From assembly GCA_937864935.1 (NCBI GenBank), contig CALMDN010000363.1, positions 1 through 17,150 of the forward strand: DNA of 17,150 nt, written 5' to 3'. The translations under genes and the position numbers were made by a program. Source of the DNA: an uncultured Bacteroidales bacterium. Lineage in GTDB: Bacteria; Bacteroidota; Bacteroidia; Bacteroidales; Lentimicrobiaceae. The first letter of the stretch is position 1; every line of letters starts with the position of its first letter. Below the pieces are notes generated by a model. It did no database searches and was not told where the DNA came from. It was given only the letters and a program-made list of their open reading frames with translations. Of this stretch, positions 1 through 7,920 are shown one piece after another.

Positions 1-380
1 ACACCTCATCGGGCGGAATTGTCTGCTATATCCGCCCGGATGGGCACCTCAATGGTTATGCAGTGAACAAACTGGGTTTCAAATATCTGAAACATCCCGA
101 CACACAGATGCCTTTTACAGATCAGTTACCCGATCTCGAACAACTCTGGGCGATGTCCCGGTCTGTGGCCCACAAAGTATTTTATGCACGTATCCTTAGT
201 CTGGATGCCTGCTATGACATACAGGGGAAGTGGCGACTGGTGGAAGTAAATGTGGTTGGTCAGCATACCATAAAATTTGCTCAGAATGGCGGCCAACCCT
301 ATTTTGGTGATTTCACTGACGAGGTAGTAAATTACTGTAAAACAAATCATTGGGCTCTTACATACAATCCGGGACGATGA
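1..380 (+). CDS. C-terminal part of a sugar-transfer-associated ATP-grasp protein (5' truncated by window edge)
   Basis: The frame beginning at base 3 is open from the left edge to a TGA at 378-380, giving 125 visible residues. The internal GTG at 63 is not the likely start, because the reading continues upstream without a stop. The visible part resembles the C-terminal half of an ATP-grasp domain of the type found beside glycosyltransferase genes. A glycine-rich start (SSGGIVCYIRPDG) is followed by a helical stretch, then VEVNVVGQHTIKFAQ, where the Glu and Asn sit where ATP-grasp enzymes hold Mg-ATP. The end GDFTDEVVNYC is also typical of this group as I remember it. Such enzymes join a carboxylate to an amine or thiol using ATP, but the substrate is unknown here. 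The next gene starts 35 bases downstream and is another ATP-grasp protein. Family call is moderately sure; function is open. Confidence 0.6.
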   Translation, partial: TSSGGIVCYIRPDGHLNGYAVNKLGFKYLKHPDTQMPFTDQLPDLEQLWAMSRSVAHKVFYARILSLDACYDIQGKWRLVEVNVVGQHTIKFAQNGGQPYFGDFTDEVVNYCKTNHWALTYNPGR

Positions 381-415
381 TAATTGCCTGATTAACTTTT
401 TTCAGTTCTCCTGAT

Positions 416-1438
416 ATGAAGATTGCAGTTCACCATTCCGAAGTCTCATTCAGTCCTTACTGGATTGAGCATTGCAAACGCAGCGGGATTGACTATAAGA
501 TTGTTGATTGTTACAGATCCGATATTATTGAACAGCTCAGCGACTGTGATGCCCTGATGTGGCATCACCATCACATGTTCTCGAAAGATATCCTCTTTGC
601 GAAACAGCTGCTCTATGCCCTTGAAATGGCGGGCAAAGTGGTGTTCCCTGATTTCAGAAGTGGCTGGCACTTCGATGATAAGGTCGGACAGAAGTACCTG
701 TTTGAAGCCATAGGAGCACCCCTGATTCCATCGTATGTATTTTATTCGGAGGCCGATGCGCTTTCCTGGGCTGCCAATACAGAGTTTCCGAAGGTGTTTA
801 AGCTCAGGGGCGGGTCGTCAGGGTCGAATGTGAGACTGGCTGCCGACTACCAACAGGCCAGGAAACTCATCAAACGGATGTTTGGCCGGGGATTCAGCAA
901 TTACAACGCTGCAGGCATTCTGAAAGACAGGTACCTTCACTACAAAAAAGGAAAGGAGACCCTGACCGGACTGATCAAAGGATTCGGACAGCTCTTTATA
1001 AAGACACCTTTCGCCCGTGTTGCCGGACACGAACGAGGCTATGCCTACTTTCAGGATTTTATCCCGGGCAATACCCACGACATCCGCATTACCTTTGTTG
1101 CCGGCAAGATATTCGCTCTCCGCCGCCGGGTAAGAAAGGGCGATTTCAGGGCATCGGGAGGAGGAATGCAGGAACACGATATTTCTAAAATACCACTGGA
1201 AGCCGTGAGAATCGGGTTCGAAGTGGCCGAAAAGCTGAAAGCCCAGAATGCCGCTTTCGATTTTGTAATTTCAGAAAAGGGACCGGTGATTGTTGAAGTC
1301 AGCTATGGTTTTGGTTACGACCCTCAGCAGTTTGATTTCGGTTACTGGGACAGAAATCTTCAGTGGCACGAAGGGAAGTTTGATCCCTATGGATGGATGG
1401 TAGATCATGTTGTTGACCAGGTGAAAAGCAAAGCTTGA
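416..1438 (+). CDS. ATP-grasp family ligase-like protein (RimK/carbamoyl-phosphate-synthase type fold)
   Basis: 340 residues from an ATG with no Shine-Dalgarno sequence. Residues 1-100 form a pre-ATP-grasp region with an odd Trp plus four-His run at 49-53. Around 124-139 is FPKVFKLRGGSSGSNV, the Lys and glycine/serine-rich loop that binds ATP phosphates. Residues 210-250 hold FQDFIPGNTHDIRITFVAGK and the basic RRRVRKGDFRASGGG segment. At 281-294 are FDFV and VEV, which place D282 and E294 as likely Mg ligands; the usual Asn after the Glu is Ser here. There is no signal peptide, so it is cytoplasmic. The family forms amide or peptide-like bonds with ATP. In a polysaccharide locus it may attach an amino acid or other acid to a sugar amine, which is inference. 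Its TGA overlaps the TTG start of the following glycosyltransferase by four bases, suggesting translational coupling. Confidence 0.75.
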   Translation: MKIAVHHSEVSFSPYWIEHCKRSGIDYKIVDCYRSDIIEQLSDCDALMWHHHHMFSKDILFAKQLLYALEMAGKVVFPDFRSGWHFDDKVGQKYLFEAIGAPLIPSYVFYSEADALSWAANTEFPKVFKLRGGSSGSNVRLAADYQQARKLIKRMFGRGFSNYNAAGILKDRYLHYKKGKETLTGLIKGFGQLFIKTPFARVAGHERGYAYFQDFIPGNTHDIRITFVAGKIFALRRRVRKGDFRASGGGMQEHDISKIPLEAVRIGFEVAEKLKAQNAAFDFVISEKGPVIVEVSYGFGYDPQQFDFGYWDRNLQWHEGKFDPYGWMVDHVVDQVKSKA

Positions 1439-2547
1439 AAAAGAAGAAACTCTGTCTGCTGATATCAACCATGGGCCCCGGCGGAATGCAGAAGGCCATG
1501 AGTGTGCTGGCCGATTATTTTGCCGGTCGTCAGGATGTTGAAACCCACCTGGTTTTATATGGCATCTCCCGTGAAGTGTTCTTCAGGCTCCCGGAGAATG
1601 TCATCCTGCACACCCCTGATTTCGCTTTCAACAACAATCACCGGTTTATCAGCACCATCAGAACTTTGCTCTTTCTGCGCCGCAGGATAAGGGAGCTTGC
1701 GCCTGCATCGGTACTCAGCTACGGTGAATACTGGAACAGTTTTGTGCTCATCGCCTTGTTCGGGCTAAAGTTTCCTGTGTTTGTATCCGACCGTTGTCAG
1801 CCAGATAAAAGCCTGGGAAAACTGCACGATTTCCTGCGTAAAATATTGTATCCCAGGGCAACCGGAATTATTACACAAACGGGAAAAGCGAAGGAGATCT
1901 ACAGCAACCTGGTATTCAATACCAACATTTCGGTAATCGGGAATCCCATACAGCCCCTGCCCTTTGTTAAAGATTTCCAGGAAAGGGAAAAGATCGTCCT
2001 CAGTGTTGGCCGGCTGATTGCATCCAAGCACCACGACATGCTGATCGATATTTTTCTCAGCATCCATCAGCCCGGATGGAAACTGGTCATCGTGGGCGGA
2101 GACATTTCCTATGCAAACAGGCAGCAGGAGCTGCAACAGAAAATCGACGTACTACAGGCCGGTGACCGGGTCATTCTGGCTGGCAATGTCAGCAATGTAG
2201 GGGATTTTTATCTCAACAGCCGGATTTTCGCATTTACATCAAGTTCAGAAGGCTTCCCCAACGTTATCGGTGAAGCCATGGCAGCCGGACTGCCTATTAT
2301 CGCCTTCGATTGTGTCGCAGGCCCTTCCGATATGATTGAAGAAGGGAAAAATGGTTTTCTGATTCCCCTGTTTGATCAGGAGGCTTTCGCGGAAAAGCTT
2401 TCGGCTGTAATGTCCGATGAAAACCTCCAGTTCAGTATGGGAAAAGCATCAGAAGAACTCATACGAAAGTTTGTTCCCGACCAGATCGGCCTGAAGTACC
2501 ATAAGGTATTGTTTAGCAGGGATTCAGACAAAACCAGATCAAACTGA
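1435..2547 (+). CDS. GT4-family glycosyltransferase (GT-B fold)
   Basis: 370 residues. It starts at a TTG that overlaps the previous stop (TTGA). The next in-frame ATG would remove the first beta strand (KKKKLCLLISTMGPGGMQKA), so TTG is preferred. The N-terminal GPGGMQK loop (residues 14-20) is the acceptor-side glycine loop of GT4 enzymes. The C-terminal domain begins near KIVLSVGRLIASKHHDMLI (about 186-205). It contains SSSEGFPNVIGEAMAAGLP, with E272 and E280 forming the E-x7-E nucleotide-sugar binding motif, and then GPSDMIEEGKNGFLIP. It is a cytoplasmic or membrane-peripheral retaining enzyme that should add one sugar of the repeat unit. Donor and acceptor cannot be told from sequence. 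The acetyltransferase gene starts 2 bases after its stop. The family call is firm. Confidence 0.9.
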   Translation: MKKKKLCLLISTMGPGGMQKAMSVLADYFAGRQDVETHLVLYGISREVFFRLPENVILHTPDFAFNNNHRFISTIRTLLFLRRRIRELAPASVLSYGEYWNSFVLIALFGLKFPVFVSDRCQPDKSLGKLHDFLRKILYPRATGIITQTGKAKEIYSNLVFNTNISVIGNPIQPLPFVKDFQEREKIVLSVGRLIASKHHDMLIDIFLSIHQPGWKLVIVGGDISYANRQQELQQKIDVLQAGDRVILAGNVSNVGDFYLNSRIFAFTSSSEGFPNVIGEAMAAGLPIIAFDCVAGPSDMIEEGKNGFLIPLFDQEAFAEKLSAVMSDENLQFSMGKASEELIRKFVPDQIGLKYHKVLFSRDSDKTRSN

Positions 2548-2549
2548 CG

Positions 2550-3104
2550 ATGAACAGAACCATAAAATGCGATCTGTACAGGTACCTCAATCAGGAGTAT
2601 AGTTTCTCAGTATTTCTGAGGGGGCTCAGAATTCCGGGTTTTCGTTACACCTATTTCCTGAGGATGGCCTCCCGCAGGAAAAAAGGATCATTTTCATGGA
2701 TATTTCTTCGCCTTCTGCTGAGGCGTTATTCCTATAAGTTTGGCTTTCAGATACCTTACAATGCCAGCATCGGTGAGGGTTTTTATATCGGACATAGCGG
2801 AACAGTCATCATCAACGAACACGCAGTGATCGGCAAAAACTGCAATATTGCACCCGGAGTCACCATTGGTCAGACCAACCGGGGGCATAAGGCCGGCGTT
2901 CCTGTAATCGGCGATTATGTGTGGATGGGTACCAATTCAATCATCGTCGGGGGTATAACCATTGGCAATGATGTGATGATTGCTCCCGGTGCTTTTGTGA
3001 ATTTCGATGTACCTGATCACTCCATCGTCATCGGGAATCCGGGAAAAATCATCAGCCGGCCACAGGCTACGGAGGGATACATTGATTTCGTCAGACCTGA
3101 GTAA
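2550..3104 (+). CDS. Hexapeptide-repeat O-acetyltransferase (serine acetyltransferase-like, left-handed beta helix)
   Basis: 184 residues from an ATG two bases after the upstream stop. Residues 1-65 are basic and helical (LRGLRIPGFRYTYFLRMASRRKKG), as in the CysE-like acetyltransferases of polysaccharide loci such as WcaB/EpsH types. From about residue 70 come left-handed beta-helix hexads: IGEGFYIGHSGTVIINEHAVIG, NCNIAPGVTIGQ, VIGDYVWMGTNSIIVGGITIG, NDVMIAPGAFV, ending in SIVIGNPGKI. The His in IGHSG is the expected catalytic base. It would use acetyl-CoA to O-acetylate a sugar of the repeat unit. A true serine acetyltransferase of cysteine synthesis is less likely, because the protein is short and lies among sugar-transfer genes. 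A 52-base gap follows before the GT2 gene. Confidence 0.85.
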   Translation: MNRTIKCDLYRYLNQEYSFSVFLRGLRIPGFRYTYFLRMASRRKKGSFSWIFLRLLLRRYSYKFGFQIPYNASIGEGFYIGHSGTVIINEHAVIGKNCNIAPGVTIGQTNRGHKAGVPVIGDYVWMGTNSIIVGGITIGNDVMIAPGAFVNFDVPDHSIVIGNPGKIISRPQATEGYIDFVRPE

Positions 3105-3156
3105 GTCAGCTTTGTGTTAAAATAAATCTGTTGGCACAACTTACATTCCAAGTCAG

Positions 3157-4146
3157 GTGATCAGCCAAACCCGACCTTTTCTGAGTATAGTTATCCCCGT
3201 TTTCAACAGCGAACTCCATCTGAACCGCTGTATTGACAGCCTGCTCGAAACATCCTTTCACAACATTGAAATCCTGCTCATCAACGATGGAAGTTCCGAT
3301 GGGAGCGGCAGCATCTGCAATACATACGCTCAGCGTGATTCCAGGATTAAAGCATTTCATCAATCCAATGCCGGAGTGGCGGCTGCCCGCAACAAGGGAG
3401 TGCAGGAAGCTTATGGAGAGTGGATATATTTTGTTGATTCGGATGACTGGGTCGATAAGGACGGACTTACAGATCTCATTCAAACAGTCAAACAATACCC
3501 TGAAGCAGAGGTTACAAGATGTTTTCCCAGGGAACTCAGGGATGGTGTTCCCTCGCTGAATGCGATGATGCCTTTGAAGGAAAAACTGTGCGAACGGGAT
3601 AACTTTCTGAAGGAGGATCTTCTGGGTGGTTATGTTCACTCACTGCTTGTTTCAAAAGCGCTGCTTGATGCACACAAACTCAGGTTTGACGAAAGTCTGG
3701 CATTTGGCGAAGACATTGAATTCACTTTCCGCTGCGTCCTGAATTCGCGGAAGGTTCTGGTTTACCACAAGGCATTTTACAACTATGTGCTGAACGATGT
3801 CTCCTATTCTCACAGCATGCCTTTGTCCAAGATCGCTTACCTGCTGAAAACAGCCACTGTGATGAATCATTATGCACAGGGCTTTACCGGTGAAGCAGTC
3901 AGGCTGCGGTCGCTGAAACTGCTGGACAGTGGATTGTATTCTTACTTTATCAATATTTCTAACCACCAGCCTTTGTCTGAAATAAGCAATCGGGAGGTCA
4001 GAAGTCAGCTTCTGGGGTTTTTAAAACAGAACAAGCTTTCGCTGCTGAAGGTAAACTACCTGAATGCAGTTCTGACAGTAATGTCATTCCTGAATGTCAG
4101 ACTGGTCATATATGCATACAAACTGCTGACAGCAGTAAAGCATTAA
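3157..4146 (+). CDS. GT2-family glycosyltransferase (GT-A fold)
   Basis: 329 residues from a GTG. Upstream in the same frame there is a TAA at 3118-3120 and no ATG, GTG or TTG between, so GTG at 3157 is the only reasonable start. The N-terminus LSIVIPVFNSELHLNRCIDSLL is the typical GT2 first strand and helix. It is followed by IEILLINDGSSDGSG (UDP-sugar binding Asp), NAGVAAARNKG, and then WIYFVDSDDWVD, where DSDD is the DxD-type metal site. Later residues FGEDIEFTFRCVLNS match the acceptor-side acidic motif of this family. No long hydrophobic tail is seen, so it is probably a membrane-peripheral inverting enzyme. It should add one sugar to the lipid-linked unit, but the donor cannot be predicted. 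A 93-base gap separates it from deacetylase A1. Confidence 0.92.
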   Translation: MISQTRPFLSIVIPVFNSELHLNRCIDSLLETSFHNIEILLINDGSSDGSGSICNTYAQRDSRIKAFHQSNAGVAAARNKGVQEAYGEWIYFVDSDDWVDKDGLTDLIQTVKQYPEAEVTRCFPRELRDGVPSLNAMMPLKEKLCERDNFLKEDLLGGYVHSLLVSKALLDAHKLRFDESLAFGEDIEFTFRCVLNSRKVLVYHKAFYNYVLNDVSYSHSMPLSKIAYLLKTATVMNHYAQGFTGEAVRLRSLKLLDSGLYSYFINISNHQPLSEISNREVRSQLLGFLKQNKLSLLKVNYLNAVLTVMSFLNVRLVIYAYKLLTAVKH

Positions 4147-4203
4147 AAGGATAAGACTAAATGCTTCAAATCACGATCAAACTGGGTTTTAAAGGATTGG
4201 GTA

Positions 4204-4217
4204 TGTGTTTTTACACA
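4204..4217 (+). repeat. Small inverted repeat in the gap before deacetylase A1
   Basis: TGTGT and ACACA flank a TTTT loop, making a 5-bp perfect stem about 22 bases before the ATG at 4240. It may be an RNA hairpin in the leader of the deacetylase gene. It is short and could be chance. The rest of the 93-base gap (4147-4239) shows no clear promoter or terminator. Confidence 0.25.
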
Positions 4218-4239
4218 GATTTGAAAAGATCGTATTCAG

Positions 4240-5382
4240 ATGGTCAGTGAGCTCAAAGCCCTGGTAAGGCGCAACCTGCTCAACATGCCGGGCTGGAGAA
4301 CCAGGCGCAGGATTCTTGTGATTGAGTCTGACGATTGGGGCTCTGTACGCATGGCCTCACGGGAAGCTTACAATTACTTTCTTAAATCCGGTTTTCCCGT
4401 TGACAAAGACCCGTATAACCGTTACGATTCTCTGGAGTCGAATGATGACCTGGAGATGCTTTTCGCTATACTGGCATCGGTGCGCGACAAAAACGGGAAC
4501 CCAGCAGCTCTTACCGCCAACAGCCTGGTGGCCAATCCTGATTACAGGATGATTGAAGCCGATGGATTCCGGCATTATCACTATGAATATTTCACCGAAA
4601 CCCTGAACAGATACCCCAATCACCACCGGGTAATGGACCTGTATCGTGAAGGGATCAGCAACAAACTTATCAGACCCCAGTTCCATGGAAGAGAGCATCT
4701 GAATATCCCATTGTGGATGGATGCTCTGGGCAGAAAAGACAAGGTGGTGCATGAGGCATTCAGGTTTGGGATGCACAGCGTACATGCCGAGGAGAATCCG
4801 GTTTATTTCAATGAATATACCGATGCCCTGGCCTGCCATACCCCGGATCAGCTTGAACTGTTGCCGGCTGTGCTAACCGATGGAGTAGAAATCTTCGAAA
4901 AGATATGGGGATTTTTACCGGTTTCCTTTATGGCCCCCTGTTTTATCTGGAATACTCAGCTCGAGAAGCCACTGGCCGATGCCGGAATCCGCTACCTGCA
5001 GGGAATGGTGAACCAGTTTCAGCCGGTTTTCGGACAGCCTTACAGGTATAAGCTCAGATATCACTACCTGGGCCAGAAAAACAAAGTTGGGCAGCGATAT
5101 CTTGTACGAAACGTATTTTTTGAACCCAGCCATTTTCCCGATGCCGACAATGTCGGAACCAGTCTCAAACGCATTGCAGTAGCTTTTGCCTGGGGAAAAC
5201 CGGCCATCATCAGTTCTCACAGACTTAATTACATGGGGACCCTGGATCCCGCCAACCGTGACAGAGGGCTGAAGCAGCTTTCCCGATTGCTTACGGCTGT
5301 GGTAAAAAAATGGCCGGATGTTGAATTTATGACCTCCGACCAGCTTGGTGACCTCATCAGTACAGGAAAATCCAACCAATAA
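4240..5382 (+). CDS. NodB-like polysaccharide (de)acetylase family protein, paralogue A1
   Basis: 380 residues from an ATG. Three sites fit a carbohydrate esterase 4/NodB-type metal hydrolase: IESDDWGS at 28-35 (Asp pair for the catalytic base and metal), FHGREHL at 148-154 (H149-x3-H153, the usual metal-binding His pair), and SSHRLNY at 325-331 (late catalytic His). The N-terminus NLLNMPGWRTRRR is strongly shared with paralogue A2 and carries no signal peptide, so it likely acts in the cytoplasm on a lipid-linked glycan or sugar intermediate rather than on exported polymer. The expected reaction is removal of an N-acetyl group to leave a free amine. About half of its residues match the gene at 9172 (81 of the first 160 by hand count, no gaps). 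Substrate unknown. The next gene's likely start is 7 bases past its stop. Confidence 0.82.
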   Translation: MVSELKALVRRNLLNMPGWRTRRRILVIESDDWGSVRMASREAYNYFLKSGFPVDKDPYNRYDSLESNDDLEMLFAILASVRDKNGNPAALTANSLVANPDYRMIEADGFRHYHYEYFTETLNRYPNHHRVMDLYREGISNKLIRPQFHGREHLNIPLWMDALGRKDKVVHEAFRFGMHSVHAEENPVYFNEYTDALACHTPDQLELLPAVLTDGVEIFEKIWGFLPVSFMAPCFIWNTQLEKPLADAGIRYLQGMVNQFQPVFGQPYRYKLRYHYLGQKNKVGQRYLVRNVFFEPSHFPDADNVGTSLKRIAVAFAWGKPAIISSHRLNYMGTLDPANRDRGLKQLSRLLTAVVKKWPDVEFMTSDQLGDLISTGKSNQ

Positions 5383-5389
5383 ACTCACT

Positions 5390-6523
5390 GTGGGCCGGAA
5401 AAAGATACTATTTATCATTCCTTCACTCGAAGAAGGAGGCGCTGAGCGGGTGCTGGTGAATCTTCTGAAAAGGCTTGATTACAACCGGTTTGACGTCGAC
5501 CTCTGCGTGGTTGAAAACAGGGGAATCTATTTTAATGAAATCCCTGAACAGGTTAAGGTGATCACCATTTTTAACAGTTCGCTACTGTGCAGGATATTTT
5601 CAAATGTACATATCAGGTTCAATATTAATGGTTTATATAAACGGATTGTCAACCGTAAAATCAGGAATCATTACGATACAGGAATTTCTTTCCTCGACAG
5701 CTCCTTTACCGATCTGCTTTTCTTTCTGGGAAATAAAACAGAAAAAAAGATTGCCTGGGTGCATTCAAGTTATCAGACTTATCGTAACTTTAAGAAGTTT
5801 TTTACAAAAAAGTATACAACCCGCGTAATCAGTTACAGGTATAAACGATTAGATCATATTGTCTTTGTTTCAGAGGATTCCAGAGCTGAATTCCGTCAGA
5901 TTTTCGGGGAGTTCAGTTCAATGCAGGTCATCTACAACATGATAGATGCTGCGGATGTCCTGAAAAAATCAGATGAGCGGATTGATGAAAGATTTGATTC
6001 TGAGTTGATTAATGTTGTTGCATTGGGAGTTCTTTTACCGGTTAAAGCTTATGATAAACTGATTGAAGCTGCAGTTTTGCTGAAGAAGGATGGACTTGGT
6101 TTTAAAATCAGGATATTGGGTAACGGCTATCTGGAGCCTCAGCTCAGGCAGATGATCCAGAAGCTTGATCTGAAAGATGTGGTTGAGCTTAAGGGATTCA
6201 GGTCAAATCCATACCCTTATCTGAAATCATCGCAGGTGTTTGTAATGACTTCTGTTTCGGAAGGGCTGCCAACAGCTTTGTGTGAAGCCATGATACTGGG
6301 TCTTCCGGCGGTGGTGACCGATAGCAGTGGCTGCAGGGAACTGGTTGGGTACGGAGAATTCGGGATGATGACAGAACAAACAGTTGAAGGAATTTATATC
6401 GGATTAAAAACATTGATTTTAAGTAAGGAAAAAAGAGAATACTTCAGTCTGAAATCTTTGCAAAGGTCAGAGATTTTTAACGATTCGAAGGTGTTAAGCC
6501 AGATAACCGGATTGATCGGATAG
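5390..6523 (+). CDS. GT4-family glycosyltransferase, AT-rich
   Basis: 377 residues if started at GTG 5390, which gives MGRKKILFIIPSLEEGGAER, the standard GT4 opening with the glycine loop at 15-18. A TTG at 5345 in the same frame would add 15 residues and overlap the previous gene by 38 bases; it is less likely. The C-terminal donor domain has ALGVLLPVKAYDKLIEA (about 211-227), KIRILGNGYLEPQL, and TSVSEGLPTALCEAMILGLP, with E291 and E299 as the E-x7-E motif. It probably adds one sugar to the repeat unit at the inner membrane. Its base composition is clearly lower in G+C than its neighbours: hand-counted lines of 60 bases run from about 30 to 42%, against over 50% in the CapE and CapG genes. 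That suggests a separate origin. It sits between deacetylase A1 and the GT4 twins. Confidence 0.9.
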   Translation: MGRKKILFIIPSLEEGGAERVLVNLLKRLDYNRFDVDLCVVENRGIYFNEIPEQVKVITIFNSSLLCRIFSNVHIRFNINGLYKRIVNRKIRNHYDTGISFLDSSFTDLLFFLGNKTEKKIAWVHSSYQTYRNFKKFFTKKYTTRVISYRYKRLDHIVFVSEDSRAEFRQIFGEFSSMQVIYNMIDAADVLKKSDERIDERFDSELINVVALGVLLPVKAYDKLIEAAVLLKKDGLGFKIRILGNGYLEPQLRQMIQKLDLKDVVELKGFRSNPYPYLKSSQVFVMTSVSEGLPTALCEAMILGLPAVVTDSSGCRELVGYGEFGMMTEQTVEGIYIGLKTLILSKEKREYFSLKSLQRSEIFNDSKVLSQITGLIG

Positions 6524-6565
6524 ATGTCCGGTGGTTTCTGCCTAAGCATAAATTAAAGAAATAAC

Positions 6566-6576
6566 AGCCATTGGCT
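6566..6576. repeat. 11-bp palindrome before the first GT4 twin
   Basis: AGCCA-T-TGGCT is a perfect palindrome that ends 4 bases before the ATG at 6581. It could be a DNA-binding half-site pair or a tiny hairpin over the translation start region. By chance such a short palindrome is not rare. No promoter was recognised in the 57-base gap 6524-6580. Confidence 0.2.
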
Positions 6577-6580
6577 TTAT

Positions 6581-7798
6581 ATGAGAGTACAACAGATAAA
6601 CACAACGATCAATTCCTCAGCTCCTGGCAAAATAGCTGAGGAGATAGGCAAAGTGCTTCAGGCGCATGGCCATGAGAGTTTTATAGGTTATGGGAGAAGG
6701 TCCAGGCCAAGCGCTTCACACAGCGTGAAGATCGGTAATTTTGTGGATCAGTCTTTCCATGGAGTCATAACACGGCTCTTCGACCTGCATGGTTTTGGCT
6801 CGGCGGGTGCTACAAGAAAATTTATCAGAGAGGTTCATAGGATCAACCCTGATATCATACATCTTCACAATATCCACGGATATTTCATCAATCTTGAGAT
6901 TCTGTTTGATTATCTCAAGAAATCAGGGAAACCTGTGGTCTGGACCTTACATGATTGCTGGCCATTTACCGGCCATTGCAGTCATTTCGACTTCGTGGAC
7001 TGTCAGAAATGGAGAACACAATGTTACGAATGTCCAAACAAACAGGTATACCCAAGAAGCCTTTTGCTTGATAACTCGAGGAGCAACTACCAGCGAAAGC
7101 AGGCGGCATTTACCGGGCTGCAATCACTCACCATTGTAACGCCATCTGATTGGCTGAAGGCTCATGTGGAGAATTCCTTTCTGAAGGAATACCGTACCAT
7201 TACCATCAACAACGGGATCGATCTGAATGTATTCAGGCCCGGATCTGGTAGCAGCCGGTTAACAGATCAGCTAAAGGCAGACGGACGCAAACTCGTACTT
7301 GGAGTCGCCAATCTCTGGGGAAAACACAAGGGACTGGCCGACTTTATGAGGCTGAGTGCTGAGATTCCGGAAAATTATCACATTGTTCTGGTCGGATTGA
7401 ACAAGGCCCAGCAAACAAACCTTCCCAAAAACATCACCGGGATCAGCCGTACCGAGAGTGTTCAGGAGCTGGCTTCCTTGTATGCTGCTGCCGATGTTTT
7501 CGTGAATCCGACTTACGTTGATAATTTTCCGACCACCAACATCGAAGCACTTGCCTGCGGAACCCCGGTGATTACCTACGATACCGGCGGAAGCCCCGAG
7601 GCAATCAGTGAAACCACAGGCCTGACAGTCCGTAAGGGGGATATACCAGGTCTGATGGAATCGATACAGCTGTTCTGTGAAAACGGGAAAGATCATTATT
7701 CCTCAGCCTGTCGCAACAGGGCAGAAACCCTCTATGACAAGAACGAGCGTTTCAACGACTATATCAACCTTTTCAGGAGTTTACTCCTGAATATATAG
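6581..7798 (+). CDS. GT4-family glycosyltransferase with Cys cluster, paralogue B1 (WcaC-like)
   Basis: 405 residues from an ATG; opening MRVQQINTTINSSAPGKIAEEIG is typical of the WcaC-like GT4 subgroup. Residues 90-103 hold PDIIHLHNIHGYF. A Cys-rich segment follows: HDCWPFTGHC, then C141, C148 and C151 ending in CPNKQVYPRS (Cys at 126, 133, 141, 148 and 151). The last four Cys are a familiar feature of this subgroup and might bind a metal, which is unproven. The donor domain has VGLNK at 271-275 and NPTYVDNFPTTNIEALACGTPV, with D314 and E322 at the two acidic donor-binding positions. The product would add one sugar to a lipid-linked glycan in the cytoplasm. It is the tandem twin of the gene at 7921: same length, no gaps, 226 of 405 residues identical by hand count. 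That is old divergence, so the two may have different donors or acceptors. Confidence 0.9.
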   Translation: MRVQQINTTINSSAPGKIAEEIGKVLQAHGHESFIGYGRRSRPSASHSVKIGNFVDQSFHGVITRLFDLHGFGSAGATRKFIREVHRINPDIIHLHNIHGYFINLEILFDYLKKSGKPVVWTLHDCWPFTGHCSHFDFVDCQKWRTQCYECPNKQVYPRSLLLDNSRSNYQRKQAAFTGLQSLTIVTPSDWLKAHVENSFLKEYRTITINNGIDLNVFRPGSGSSRLTDQLKADGRKLVLGVANLWGKHKGLADFMRLSAEIPENYHIVLVGLNKAQQTNLPKNITGISRTESVQELASLYAAADVFVNPTYVDNFPTTNIEALACGTPVITYDTGGSPEAISETTGLTVRKGDIPGLMESIQLFCENGKDHYSSACRNRAETLYDKNERFNDYINLFRSLLLNI

Positions 7799-7816
7799 TT
7801 TAACAGGTAGTGCCAT

Positions 7817-7850
7817 TTCTGAAAAGATGCCGGGAAGTTCATTTTCAGAA
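7817..7850. repeat. 9-bp perfect inverted repeat between the GT4 twins
   Basis: TTCTGAAAA at 7817-7825 and TTTTCAGAA at 7842-7850 are exact reverse complements with a 16-base spacer. It lies 18 bases past the stop of paralogue B1. The stem is AT-rich and no clear T tract follows, so it is a weak terminator candidate. It could instead be a processing hairpin or operator. Confidence 0.4.
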
Positions 7851-7870
7851 CAGGTTTAATCTTTCACTCA

Positions 7871-7901
7871 GGGGAATTTCCGGGATTGAAATTGATTCCC
7901 C
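7871..7901. repeat. Inverted repeat in the leader of paralogue B2
   Basis: GGGGAAT at 7871-7877 pairs with ATTCCCC at 7895-7901 (7 bp, one extra G-T pair inward). The second arm ends 19 bases before the ATG at 7921. The unit GATTGAAATT occurs inside its loop (7884-7893) and again directly before the ATG (7911-7920). It may form a leader hairpin affecting translation or transcript stability. No function can be shown. Confidence 0.4.
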
Positions 7902-7920
7902 ATTCTAAACGATTGAAATT

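Noticed and set aside
4161..4250. Possible 29-residue peptide (ATG at 4161) in the gap before deacetylase A1, overlapping its start by 11 bases
   Set aside because: Too short to judge, with no ribosome site or recognisable features. Could be a leader peptide, but chance is as likely.
5345..5389. Upstream TTG start for the AT-rich GT4, adding 15 residues
   Set aside because: It overlaps the deacetylase gene by 38 bases, and the added residues precede the normal first beta strand of GT4 enzymes. GTG at 5390 fits better.
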